Source: Alphaproteobacteria bacterium UBA3650
Lineage (GTDB): Bacteria > Pseudomonadota > Alphaproteobacteria > CAAHEQ01 > UBA3637
Direction: 5' to 3'
DNA length: 14,549 bases
Assembly (NCBI GenBank): GCA_002373815.1
Contig: DFKH01000091.1
Coordinates: forward strand, 1-14,549
The notes below the pieces were generated by a model. That model searched no databases, was not told the origin of the DNA, and worked only from the letters and a program-made list of their open reading frames with translations. The translations under genes were made by a program, and so were the position numbers. This document shows positions 7,406 through 14,289 of this stretch, piece after piece; position 1 is the stretch's first letter, and each line of letters begins with the position of its first letter.

Positions 7406-10086
7406 TATTCTTCCTCTTCATTGACAGCCCATTCTTGCATACGTGCTAAGTGAGCATAATCATTATAGTGTGGTGCTTGAGATGGGATAGGGCATACTTC
7501 ATATGGTACATCTTTATTTTGAAATGCACGAATCATTGAAAATAATCCATCCTTTGTCGTTGAGATTGTTTTTTCAATTTCTTTTGAATCTGTTAACACA
7601 TTTTGCACTTCAGAATCTTCTTTTTTATTACTTAAATACCAATATGATAATGTGCTTACTGGTTTGTTTTGGGTTTCAGACAAGAGTAGTGCCTCTAAGA
7701 CAAGTTGAGGTGCATAACCAGTTACGACTTCTTTTTTCTTGGGAGGATGATAGTTTTTATAATCGATAATGCGCAATGAATGATCTTTTAGGACATCAAT
7801 TCTGTCGGCACGACCGGACAATGTAAATTTCTTTCCATCAACATCAAATGTGTAATCAATTTTTTCTTCGCACATCGTTTCTGTTACAATGTCAAAATCG
7901 GCTTGTTGCTGGCTAATGATAAAATCTGCAATTGCTGAAAATTTTATATTTAACAATGTCTTGTCTATGTCTGTTAAATGGCTGTTTTCAAAAATTTTCT
8001 CGGCTGTTTGAATCAACTTTGCGCGATCTGTAGAATGGGGATTATCTTCTAAGAATTTTTGAATTGCATTGTGAATCAATTGTCCGAATTCTGCTTTGTT
8101 TGATTGATCTTCCAATGGTGTAAGTGGGTAAAGGTTTAAGATGTATCTTGCATAAATTCCATATGGATTACGACGCCACATTTCAATTTGAGTGACGGGC
8201 AGGTATGAGGGTCGTACTTCAACGGGAGGACAAGGAGCAGGTCTTTGAGGTTTGTCATAATTTTGGGGTGTGTTTACCAATTGGGATAAATTGGCCTTAC
8301 ACTCAGAAAGAGCAAGGTGATTAATTTCAGCCACCGCTTTTAAACGTTGTATAAAGCGTGAAGGAACAGTTTGTGCTCCTTCAACCTTGGTTGCGCGGGT
8401 TAAATAAACTTCTTTGCTGCAAAAATTATGTGCAAAATCAATAGCTAATTCTTTTGTTTTTTCTTCTGGTGTGGGTAGATTCAGTTTTTGTCGCATTGGC
8501 CTGTTTAACCAAGGGCCTGTCTCTGGAAGAGGGGGGAAGGTACCATCATTTAATCCCCCGATAACACACACATCAGCATGCTTAAAACGCGCTTCAATTG
8601 GACCTAAAATATCCAAACGAGGATGCATGCCATAGCGTGGACGAATGGATTTTTGTTGCATCAATAAATTTAAAATAGCAGGATACGTTTGTGATTCAAT
8701 ATCCCCAATTATTTGACTAAAAGAAAGCAACTCGGTTAAAAACGAAAACATCTGTTTTCCGGTGTCATTTTGCCACAAGCGCTCGGAAGCTGTTTTGTCT
8801 GAACTTGTAGCTAATTTTTCTGCAATTTCAATGTGTTGAGTTATAATTTCGTGAAATGGAATCAAGACATTATTTTGAAAAATTGAAATCCATTTTGACA
8901 AATCAGTATGCAATGGCATTTCCCAACGTTGTTGTAATCTGCGACATTCTTTTTCCTGTTTTTGAACCAATTGTCGCAGGTGAATGGGAGATTGTCCATC
9001 TGCACTTAAAGGATGTTTTAAAAGTGCTAAATAATTTGTCCCTGTTGGATTTAGGCCTAAATCGGCTAGCAATGAAAAATAAAGTCCAATATCTGTATGA
9101 TTAAGAGGTATTCCTGCGGAATCATCCAATTGAACATCCCATCGTTTCATTTGCGAGATGACTTGTCTAGCAAGATTCCTGTCCGTTGTTACCAAAATAC
9201 CTGTTTTTTCTTTTGTTTCAATCACTTTTCTTAATAATAAAGCAATAGTTAGTGCCTCATCATTTGAAGTATTTGCATGAATCAATTGGATATTTTTCAA
9301 GGAGTCGCTTGCAAAGTTTTGAGGACTCCAATTATCTTTTGTCAATGCCTCAATGATGATTGGTTCTTGTGGGTTCAGAGACGTTTTAAATTGTTTTTCT
9401 TTTTCATCGATGGCTGAAAAGGTTTCTGTTAAAACAAGATTGTTTTTATTATTGGCAACAGATTGAATCAATTCATCAATAGCTGGAAATACATTGGTAA
9501 ATCCTGCCATAAATACTGTTTTTTCTGGATTGTTTTTTATCTCTTTTGTAAAGAAGTGAATTTGGCGAATAATACGATCCATAGGATCTATTTGACCACG
9601 TTCTTTTAAAATTTTGGGCCAATGTGTATGTAAGATGTCTAAAAATTGAATTGTTTCTTGCCAATGTGAAGCAAATCTTTCTATATCAACCAATTGGTCT
9701 AAATGTGATAGATCCAAGTCAAATTGATAACTAATATCCAATAATTCTGTTAAACTTATTGCCATTTTTAATGCTTGATCAAAAGTCTGTATATTTGGCT
9801 TTGCTGCACACAATTTAGCTAATAACAACAAACGCTCTGTTTGATTCAAAGCTGGGGGAATGTCTGCGTTTAAGATATCCAGTTCATAAATGGGCGTTAA
9901 TTTTGGCAATAGGGATCCATTTTTAGCCCGTTTCATAAACTCATTTTTCACGGAAAGACAGGCTCGTTTTGTTGGTAAAATTAAATGGGCATTTGCCATT
10001 TCTAATGGATTATTACGAAAACGTTTAAATAGCTCGTCCACCAAAATTTGTGTTATATCTGCTGAAAATGGAACATTATAGATCAC
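7405..10086 (-). CDS. addB: AddB nuclease subunit of AddAB double-strand-break repair
   Basis: AddB partners AddA and cuts the other DNA strand; it also has an inactive helicase-like N-terminal half. The 893-aa product begins with VPF and LILPTKRACLSVKNEF, where other AddB proteins carry a Walker A motif; none is seen here. The C-terminal PD-(D/E)XK nuclease is readable: EFGQLIHNAIQKFL (about 670), SGRADRIDV (about 757-765), RIIDYKNYHPPKKK (about 772-785) and GYAPQLVLEALLL. The Cys residues that hold an Fe-S cluster in Bacillus AddB are absent, with only one Cys near the end (YEVCP). This, together with the ending YNDYAHLARMQEW, fits the alphaproteobacterial AddB subfamily. The start is GTG at 10086, overlapping the upstream TGA as GTGA, with AAAGGTG 5 bases ahead. 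Confidence 0.95.
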   Translation of the reverse strand: MIYNVPFSADITQILVDELFKRFRNNPLEMANAHLILPTKRACLSVKNEFMKRAKNGSLLPKLTPIYELDILNADIPPALNQTERLLLLAKLCAAKPNIQTFDQALKMAISLTELLDISYQFDLDLSHLDQLVDIERFASHWQETIQFLDILHTHWPKILKERGQIDPMDRIIRQIHFFTKEIKNNPEKTVFMAGFTNVFPAIDELIQSVANNKNNLVLTETFSAIDEKEKQFKTSLNPQEPIIIEALTKDNWSPQNFASDSLKNIQLIHANTSNDEALTIALLLRKVIETKEKTGILVTTDRNLARQVISQMKRWDVQLDDSAGIPLNHTDIGLYFSLLADLGLNPTGTNYLALLKHPLSADGQSPIHLRQLVQKQEKECRRLQQRWEMPLHTDLSKWISIFQNNVLIPFHEIITQHIEIAEKLATSSDKTASERLWQNDTGKQMFSFLTELLSFSQIIGDIESQTYPAILNLLMQQKSIRPRYGMHPRLDILGPIEARFKHADVCVIGGLNDGTFPPLPETGPWLNRPMRQKLNLPTPEEKTKELAIDFAHNFCSKEVYLTRATKVEGAQTVPSRFIQRLKAVAEINHLALSECKANLSQLVNTPQNYDKPQRPAPCPPVEVRPSYLPVTQIEMWRRNPYGIYARYILNLYPLTPLEDQSNKAEFGQLIHNAIQKFLEDNPHSTDRAKLIQTAEKIFENSHLTDIDKTLLNIKFSAIADFIISQQQADFDIVTETMCEEKIDYTFDVDGKKFTLSGRADRIDVLKDHSLRIIDYKNYHPPKKKEVVTGYAPQLVLEALLLSETQNKPVSTLSYWYLSNKKEDSEVQNVLTDSKEIEKTISTTKDGLFSMIRAFQNKDVPYEVCPIPSQAPHYNDYAHLARMQEWAVNEEEE

Positions 10087-11051
10087 TTCGCACCTTTGAG
10101 TTGTTTAGGTAAGTACTTTTTCAGCCAATCGCGATATTCTTTTAGCAAAGGATTTTTAATATTTTCTTTAATAAACATCCAATCATTTTTGGCAAATTTT
10201 AAATATTCTTTTTTGTTGTACATGGTTGATAGTAAACCAAATCTTCCTAAAACACGCGTGTGGCGATGAGCTGCTACAACATCCAACAAAGAAGCATATT
10301 TGGGGGAAGCTAGCACTGGTCGAAGTTCAAAAAAATGGTTAAAAAATTCTTTGCGTTTTGTAAGCGGTAAGGGGTGCCTTTCATCTTCAATTAGAGAAAT
10401 AACATCATAAAATATAGGACCTTTCATAGCATCTTGAAAATCTAATATGCCTACTGTCCCATCCTGTTTCACAACAATGTTGTCGGTATGATAATCGTAC
10501 AACATTAAAGTTTGTGGTAATTTTTGCATTTCTCGAAATAATTTTTTCCAAATTTCTTTAAATTCACTTTCTGCTTGTTTGCTCAGTTTAATTTTTAAAA
10601 CTTTTGCAACATAGTATTCCAAAAATAAGTTGTTTTCTTGTGTCATAAAATCAAGTGAGGGAGGAATTTTACAAAGGTCTGATTTCGTTATGTTTTTGTG
10701 TAGTTTAATCAAAGTATCCAAAGCCAGCAGATAGAGATCATCTCTTTTCTTTTTTTGTTGTGCGGCTTGAGACATCAAAAGGGGACCAAAGTCTTCTAAT
10801 AAGATAAGTCCATGACGCAAATCCTTTGCATAAATTTTAGGTGCAGAAATACCGTTTTTGCGCAATATTTTATCAATCAAGACAAACTCTTTTGGCTTTT
10901 CTGATAATGGGGAATCCATTAAAATATAAGTTTTGTTTTTCTTGCACACACGAGCATAACGGCGAGTAGAGGCATCTGTTGCTAGCCATTCAATGTTCTG
11001 TAAATGGTGTTTTTTGATGAAATGATTGATAAAATCTTGTCTTGTAGCCAT
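10083..11051 (-). CDS. AmgK-like sugar kinase (aminoglycoside phosphotransferase fold)
   Basis: The 322-aa product has the aminoglycoside phosphotransferase kinase fold. Visible are ATDASTRRYARV (24-35, matching the DASxRRY motif of the AmgK group), LLEDFG (84-89, hinge), the catalytic loop YDYHTDN (185-191, Asp186 as base) and LDFQDAMKGP (203-212, metal-binding Asp204 and the AmgK-like FQDA). AmgK phosphorylates N-acetylmuramate or GlcNAc at the anomeric carbon for cell-wall recycling. In alphaproteobacteria the gene typically sits between tsaE and a MurU-type nucleotidyltransferase ahead of addB. Here addB follows at once with a GTGA overlap, so the MurU gene is missing from its usual place. 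The ATG abuts the tsaE stop (TAAATG). The assignment to the AmgK group is good; the true substrate is inferred. Confidence 0.87.
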   Translation of the reverse strand: MATRQDFINHFIKKHHLQNIEWLATDASTRRYARVCKKNKTYILMDSPLSEKPKEFVLIDKILRKNGISAPKIYAKDLRHGLILLEDFGPLLMSQAAQQKKKRDDLYLLALDTLIKLHKNITKSDLCKIPPSLDFMTQENNLFLEYYVAKVLKIKLSKQAESEFKEIWKKLFREMQKLPQTLMLYDYHTDNIVVKQDGTVGILDFQDAMKGPIFYDVISLIEDERHPLPLTKRKEFFNHFFELRPVLASPKYASLLDVVAAHRHTRVLGRFGLLSTMYNKKEYLKFAKNDWMFIKENIKNPLLKEYRDWLKKYLPKQLKGAK

Positions 11052-11468
11052 TTAAAATCCTTTCGCAACAATTCGACGTTTTCCATTATCCATAATTTCA
11101 AAAGAAATTGTTTTATGCTTTTTGGGAAGTAATGAGCCAATTTTATCGGGCCATTCGATTAAAGAGACGCCCTCAGTGAAGGCATCTTCTATTCCAATTT
11201 CATATGCTTCCTCTGGGGATTTTAGGCGATAAAAATCAAAATGATGAAGCGTAAAATTTGGAGTGTCATACGATTGAAGCAAAGTAAATGTCGGACTTGG
11301 AACATCTACCGTTTTGTCTAATAGTTTTTGAACAAGAGTTCGTACAAAAGTTGTTTTTCCAACGCCTAATGTTCCCTCCAGCGCAACAACATCGCCGATA
11401 GACAAATGAGGAGCAATTGTATCGGCAATTTGTTGCAGTTCATCTTCTTTCGTAATTGTCCATTCCAT
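11052..11468 (-). CDS. tsaE: TsaE, ATPase for tRNA t6A modification
   Basis: TsaE is the small P-loop ATPase that drives turnover of the TsaB-TsaD complex, which makes N6-threonylcarbamoyladenosine at position 37 of ANN-decoding tRNAs. The 138-aa length is typical. Walker A is GTLGVGKTT (32-40), then the switch-like SPTFTLLQSY (58-67), HHFDFYRL (75-82) and GIEDAF...LIEWPDK (92-109, the family EWP motif). The ATG at 11468 has AAGGTAG about 8 bases upstream, inside the end of the preceding gene. The partner gene tsaD begins at 14268 on the other strand of this window. Confidence 0.97.
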   Translation of the reverse strand: MEWTITKEDELQQIADTIAPHLSIGDVVALEGTLGVGKTTFVRTLVQKLLDKTVDVPSPTFTLLQSYDTPNFTLHHFDFYRLKSPEEAYEIGIEDAFTEGVSLIEWPDKIGSLLPKKHKTISFEIMDNGKRRIVAKGF

Positions 11469-11475
11469 CTGTTAG

Positions 11476-11769
11476 CTACCTTGTCCAGCTTGATGCTATG
11501 GGTAAGTTAATTGGATTGTCAGGATTATATGTATTCCAAACTTTTGTTCCACCAAACACAATACAAATTGTGACGATAACAGCAAAAGCTATCTTTAAGA
11601 AAAACCCCCCAAGACTAATTAGAATTTGCAATAAAATATAAAAAACGATAGAGGCTGCTAAGCAAGCGCCCATAGTATTTAGAACTTGATTCCAAGGACC
11701 AAAGTAAAGTCCACGATAAATAACGGTCGCAATACCAGCTAAAAAGCCAAGTAATAAACTGAAAATCAT
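11476..11769 (-). CDS. Small membrane protein of unknown function, three predicted helices
   Basis: I do not recognise this 97-aa protein. It has hydrophobic segments at about 3-18, 33-53 and 56-73, separated by a short loop containing Arg19 and by GGFFLK. A polar C-terminal tail contains YNPDNP (81-86). There is no Cys-based lipobox and no catalytic motif. It is very likely a real gene: the ATG overlaps the secB stop as ATGA, AAGGAGAG sits 6 bases upstream, and only 7 bases separate it from tsaE. An inner-membrane location is inferred. Its placement next to secB could hint at an envelope role, but nothing in the sequence shows one. Confidence 0.85.
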   Translation of the reverse strand: MIFSLLLGFLAGIATVIYRGLYFGPWNQVLNTMGACLAASIVFYILLQILISLGGFFLKIAFAVIVTICIVFGGTKVWNTYNPDNPINLPIASSWTR

Positions 11770-12248
11770 TTTTTCTCTCCTTCTTTTTGTTTTTTTTCTT
11801 CCAAACGAGTACGATAAAGTGCGGCAAAATCAATAGGATTGATTTGCAGTGATGGGAAGCCAGCTTCACGCACTAAGTTACCAATAATGGCACGTGCATA
11901 TGGGAATAGCATGTGAGGAATCTCAATAAGCAATAGTGGTTCTATGTGAGATGCAGGGGCTTCCAAAGTAATCAGACCTCCATAAACAACTTCGCAAAGG
12001 AATAATGTCTTATGATCTTCTTTTTTGTCGGCTTGTACTTTCAGATGAAGATCAACAGTATAGTGGTTTTTTTCATCCATCTTCGCCGCATTGACATTGA
12101 CACTAATTTGAATATCTGGTGCTTGTGTCAACTCCAAAAGGGCGTGTGGCATAGAGGGTGATTCAAAAGATAAATCCTTGATATATTGGGCATTTATTTG
12201 TAATGTCAATGGTTGTTCTTCAGGTTTTGTCTGTGTATTTTCTGTCAT
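11766..12248 (-). CDS. secB: SecB protein-export chaperone
   Basis: SecB is the tetrameric cytoplasmic chaperone that keeps preproteins unfolded and hands them to SecA. The 160-aa product shows the family core: QYIKDLSFESPSMPHAL, the beta-strand region VNAAKMDEKNHYTVDLHLKV, FLCEVVYGGLITLE, and the conserved IEIPHMLFPYARAIIGNLVREAGFPSLQINPIDFAALY. I chose ATG 12248 (MTENTQTKPEEQP), which has AGAGGA about 9 bases upstream and gives the usual acidic N-terminus. The open frame runs on to 12347 but that extension is a low-complexity hydrophobic stretch in the promoter region. It heads the ten-gene minus-strand run and probably sets its transcription. Divergence from a Tim44-type gene is a recurring alphaproteobacterial arrangement. 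Confidence 0.96.
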   Translation of the reverse strand: MTENTQTKPEEQPLTLQINAQYIKDLSFESPSMPHALLELTQAPDIQISVNVNAAKMDEKNHYTVDLHLKVQADKKEDHKTLFLCEVVYGGLITLEAPASHIEPLLLIEIPHMLFPYARAIIGNLVREAGFPSLQINPIDFAALYRTRLEEKKQKEGEKK

Positions 12249-12280
12249 TTTATAAAATCCTCTTGAAAAATGTTTAAAAA

Positions 12281-12312
12281 TTTGTTTAACTATAGTTGTT
12301 ATTCTAAACAAA
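12281..12312. repeat. Nested inverted repeats in the secB/timA divergent spacer
   Basis: AACTATAGTT at 12288-12297 is a perfect 10-base palindrome. Around it, TTTGTTTA (12281-12288) and TAAACAAA (12305-12312) are exact 8-base inverted arms separated by 16 bases. The right arm overlaps the candidate -10 of secB. This could be an operator for a dimeric regulator acting on both transcripts, or simply an accident of an AT-rich spacer. Confidence 0.4.
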
Positions 12313-12328
12313 AAAATAAAAATGTAAA
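12300..12328 (-). promoter_or_regulatory. Candidate promoter of the secB run
   Basis: Read on the minus strand there is a TTTACA (-35, 12328-12323), a 17-base T-rich spacer, and AGAATA (-10, 12305-12300), which places a start near 12293, about 45 bases ahead of the secB ATG. The match is fair, but the region is very AT-rich so chance matches are easy. It lies in the 88-base divergent spacer with timA. Confidence 0.4.
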
Positions 12329-12336
12329 GGTAAAAA

Positions 12337-12906
12337 ATGTTTTTCACTAATATTCTTTTAAGTGTTTTGATCTTATTCTTTATTTTTCAAGTATTTTGGG
12401 CAATTAGAGAAAAAAGAAATAATAAAAATAAGCTATGCTTGATTTCTAAAAAAACAGGAGAGGTTATTGAGTTGGATGCGACCTCTTTTACTGATTTTAT
12501 TAATAAGGAAATTCAAACAGATTTTACAGCAACGGCCAAGATGATTTTTACTCGCGTTTCCGAGGCATTTGCTAGTGGCAAGCTATCTGACATAAAAAAC
12601 TATTTAAATGAAAAAGTTTTACCCATTTTCCAACAAGCAGTAGAAGAGCGTGAAAATCAACACCAAAAAGCTGAGTTTGCTTTGATTGGTTTTAAAGATG
12701 TCAAAATTGTGGAGGATGCGCCCACGAAAAAAGTTGTCTGTTTTACGACAGAGCAGGTCAATATATTAAAAGATTCTGAAGGTAATATTATAGAGGGAGA
12801 TCCATTATATGTTGCAACTGTAACAGAAAATTGGACATTTGTTCAAAAAAAAGAAAATACATGGGTGGTGTCTGGTATTGAAAGCAAGGAGGCTCACTTT
12901 GCATAA
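12337..12906 (+). CDS. Tim44-domain inner-membrane protein (TimA-like)
   Basis: The 189-aa product has an N-terminal membrane anchor (residues about 4-23) followed by a basic stretch (REKRNNKNK) and a Tim44-like domain. The domain is seen from DFTATAKMIFTRVSEAFASGKL through LNEKVLPIFQQAVEERENQ to the C-terminal sheet ending in WTFVQKKENTWVVSGIE. Alphaproteobacteria carry such a protein, called TimA in Caulobacter, related to the mitochondrial import motor subunit Tim44; its bacterial role is not well settled. Start ATG 12337 has AAAGG six bases ahead. It is divergent from secB and overlaps mltA by eight bases, which is a conserved context. Confidence 0.9.
   Translation: MFFTNILLSVLILFFIFQVFWAIREKRNNKNKLCLISKKTGEVIELDATSFTDFINKEIQTDFTATAKMIFTRVSEAFASGKLSDIKNYLNEKVLPIFQQAVEERENQHQKAEFALIGFKDVKIVEDAPTKKVVCFTTEQVNILKDSEGNIIEGDPLYVATVTENWTFVQKKENTWVVSGIESKEAHFA
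12886..12892 (+). promoter_or_regulatory. Ribosome site that fixes the mltA start
   Basis: AAGGAGG lies inside the end of the Tim44-domain gene, 6 bases before TTG 12899. It is the strongest Shine-Dalgarno on this strand and has no other plausible start after it, so mltA begins at TTG rather than at the in-frame ATG 12839. Confidence 0.85.
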
Positions 12907-13912
12907 GCTTTTGGTTATCAGTTTTTTAGCTTTTTTGACGGCCTGTTCTTCATCTCACTACCTTTCAAAAGGACGAAATTTTCAGTTGACACCTACCTCT
13001 TTTTCTTCGTTAAAAGGCTGGAAGCAAGATAATGTGATTGCCGCTTTACCAGCGATTAAAAAAAGTTGTACAACAAATCCAAAAGGATATGAAAAATTTT
13101 GTGGAGGCTTGGAATCTGTTCATTCTGAAGCAGATTTGAGAACATTGATTGAGGGAACGTTACAACCTTATAAGGTCACAAGTCGAGGCAGTTCAACAGG
13201 AAAAATCACTGGTTATTATGAAGCAGAATTGACGGGAACGCGGTATCATGAAAATGGCGCACAGATGCCAATCTATGGTCCGCCCTATGGCTATGTTCAA
13301 GGAAAGACGTATGCAACACGTAAGTCTATTGAAGAGGAAGGGATAAATGCGCCGATTGTGGCGTGGGCTGATAATCCAGTTGATTTGTTCATTATGCATG
13401 TACAAGGTTCTGGCCGTATGGTAACACCTGAAGGAGAGATTTTGCAATTGGGATATGCTGGTAATAATGGTCGAACTTTTAAAGGACTTGGTGCTATTTT
13501 GAAGGAAGCGGGCGTGGATTCGTCAATTGCAAATTCTATGCCCCGTATTCGTGAATGGTGTACAAATCATCCAAATGAGGCATTAAAGCTTATGCGCAAA
13601 AATGATCGCTATATTTTCTTCAAGGAATTAGCAGGAGAGGGGCCGATTGGCTCGTCAGGGGTTGCATTGACACCAGCTCGCTCTTTGGCTGTGGACACAG
13701 ATTATATTCCAATGCATACACCCATGTGGTTAGAAACAACGGATCCAAATGGAGGCGCGATCAATCAATTGATGGTGGCGCAAGATACAGGATCGGCGAT
13801 AAAAGGGGGTATTCGTGCCGATTTTTTCTGGGGTTATGGGGCGGCCGCTTTTCAAACTGCTGGTCATATGAATCAACAGGGTAGCTATTATTTGTTATTG
13901 CCAAAAAAATGA
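12899..13912 (+). CDS. mltA: Membrane-bound lytic murein transglycosylase A
   Basis: MltA cuts peptidoglycan between MurNAc and GlcNAc, leaving 1,6-anhydro-MurNAc, and is a lipoprotein facing the periplasm. The 337-aa product starts with a lipoprotein signal (LTAC, Cys16). Family blocks follow: GKITGYYEAELTGT, YGPPYGYV, APIVAWADNPVDLFIMHVQGSGRM (about 150-170), LGYAGNNGRTFKGLG and EGPIGSSGVALTPARSLAVD. The C-terminal 3D domain is VAQDTGSAIKGGIRADFFWGYG, with the conserved catalytic Asp at residue 296. Translation starts at TTG 12899, six bases after AAGGAGG, overlapping the upstream stop by eight bases. It overlaps the Smr gene as ATGA. No key residue is missing. Confidence 0.96.
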   Translation: MHKLLVISFLAFLTACSSSHYLSKGRNFQLTPTSFSSLKGWKQDNVIAALPAIKKSCTTNPKGYEKFCGGLESVHSEADLRTLIEGTLQPYKVTSRGSSTGKITGYYEAELTGTRYHENGAQMPIYGPPYGYVQGKTYATRKSIEEEGINAPIVAWADNPVDLFIMHVQGSGRMVTPEGEILQLGYAGNNGRTFKGLGAILKEAGVDSSIANSMPRIREWCTNHPNEALKLMRKNDRYIFFKELAGEGPIGSSGVALTPARSLAVDTDYIPMHTPMWLETTDPNGGAINQLMVAQDTGSAIKGGIRADFFWGYGAAAFQTAGHMNQQGSYYLLLPKK

Positions 13913-14289
13913 ACATAGAAGATGGAAATTTGTGGGACAAAATAAAACAAACTGTTCAGCCTTTTCATTCTGATCGGCGAGAGGAAGTTTTGCCACCGCG
14001 CTTGCGTGTGCATCGGGCGCCACTTAAACCTGTCTCGTACTGCTTAGATTTACACCGACTGACTGTTGAGGAAGCTTTTCATAAAACGGCACAATTTATT
14101 GAAAAACATTATAAAATTGGAAGTAAAAGAATCCAAATTATTACTGGAAAAGGACACGAGGGGAAAGGGCTTATTCATGGTGAATTTATGGGATGGCTTG
14201 ACACAAATCGTTTTAAGCAGTATATTCGTGAAGCCAAATGGACACATGATGAAGGAGCAGTTGATTTATGGTTGAAAAAAAACAAATAG
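13909..14289 (+). CDS. Smr-domain protein
   Basis: The 126-aa product has a stand-alone Smr (small MutS-related) domain, a fold linked to nucleic-acid binding or nicking and found at the end of MutS2. After a variable N-terminal 40 residues come LDLHRLTVEEA (46-56), the TGKGHEGKG loop (79-87) and the ending WTHDEGAVDLWLKK. The usual closing motif (H-x-G-G-x-G-A) is here THDEGA, as in the alphaproteobacterial versions I know. Its ATG overlaps the mltA TGA, and its 3' end overlaps tsaD by 22 bases. The biological role in these bacteria is unknown; the name SmrA-like is only descriptive. Confidence 0.92.
   Translation: MNIEDGNLWDKIKQTVQPFHSDRREEVLPPRLRVHRAPLKPVSYCLDLHRLTVEEAFHKTAQFIEKHYKIGSKRIQIITGKGHEGKGLIHGEFMGWLDTNRFKQYIREAKWTHDEGAVDLWLKKNK

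Noticed and set aside
7503..7769. Open frame of 88 codons on the plus strand inside addB, and similar frames inside addA and pgi
   Set aside because: They are shadows on the opposite strand of strongly recognised genes, with no ribosome site or known motif.
12249..12347. N-terminal extension of SecB by 33 residues from an upstream ATG
   Set aside because: The extension is a low-complexity hydrophobic stretch foreign to SecB, covers the promoter region and overlaps timA; ATG 12248 has a good ribosome site.
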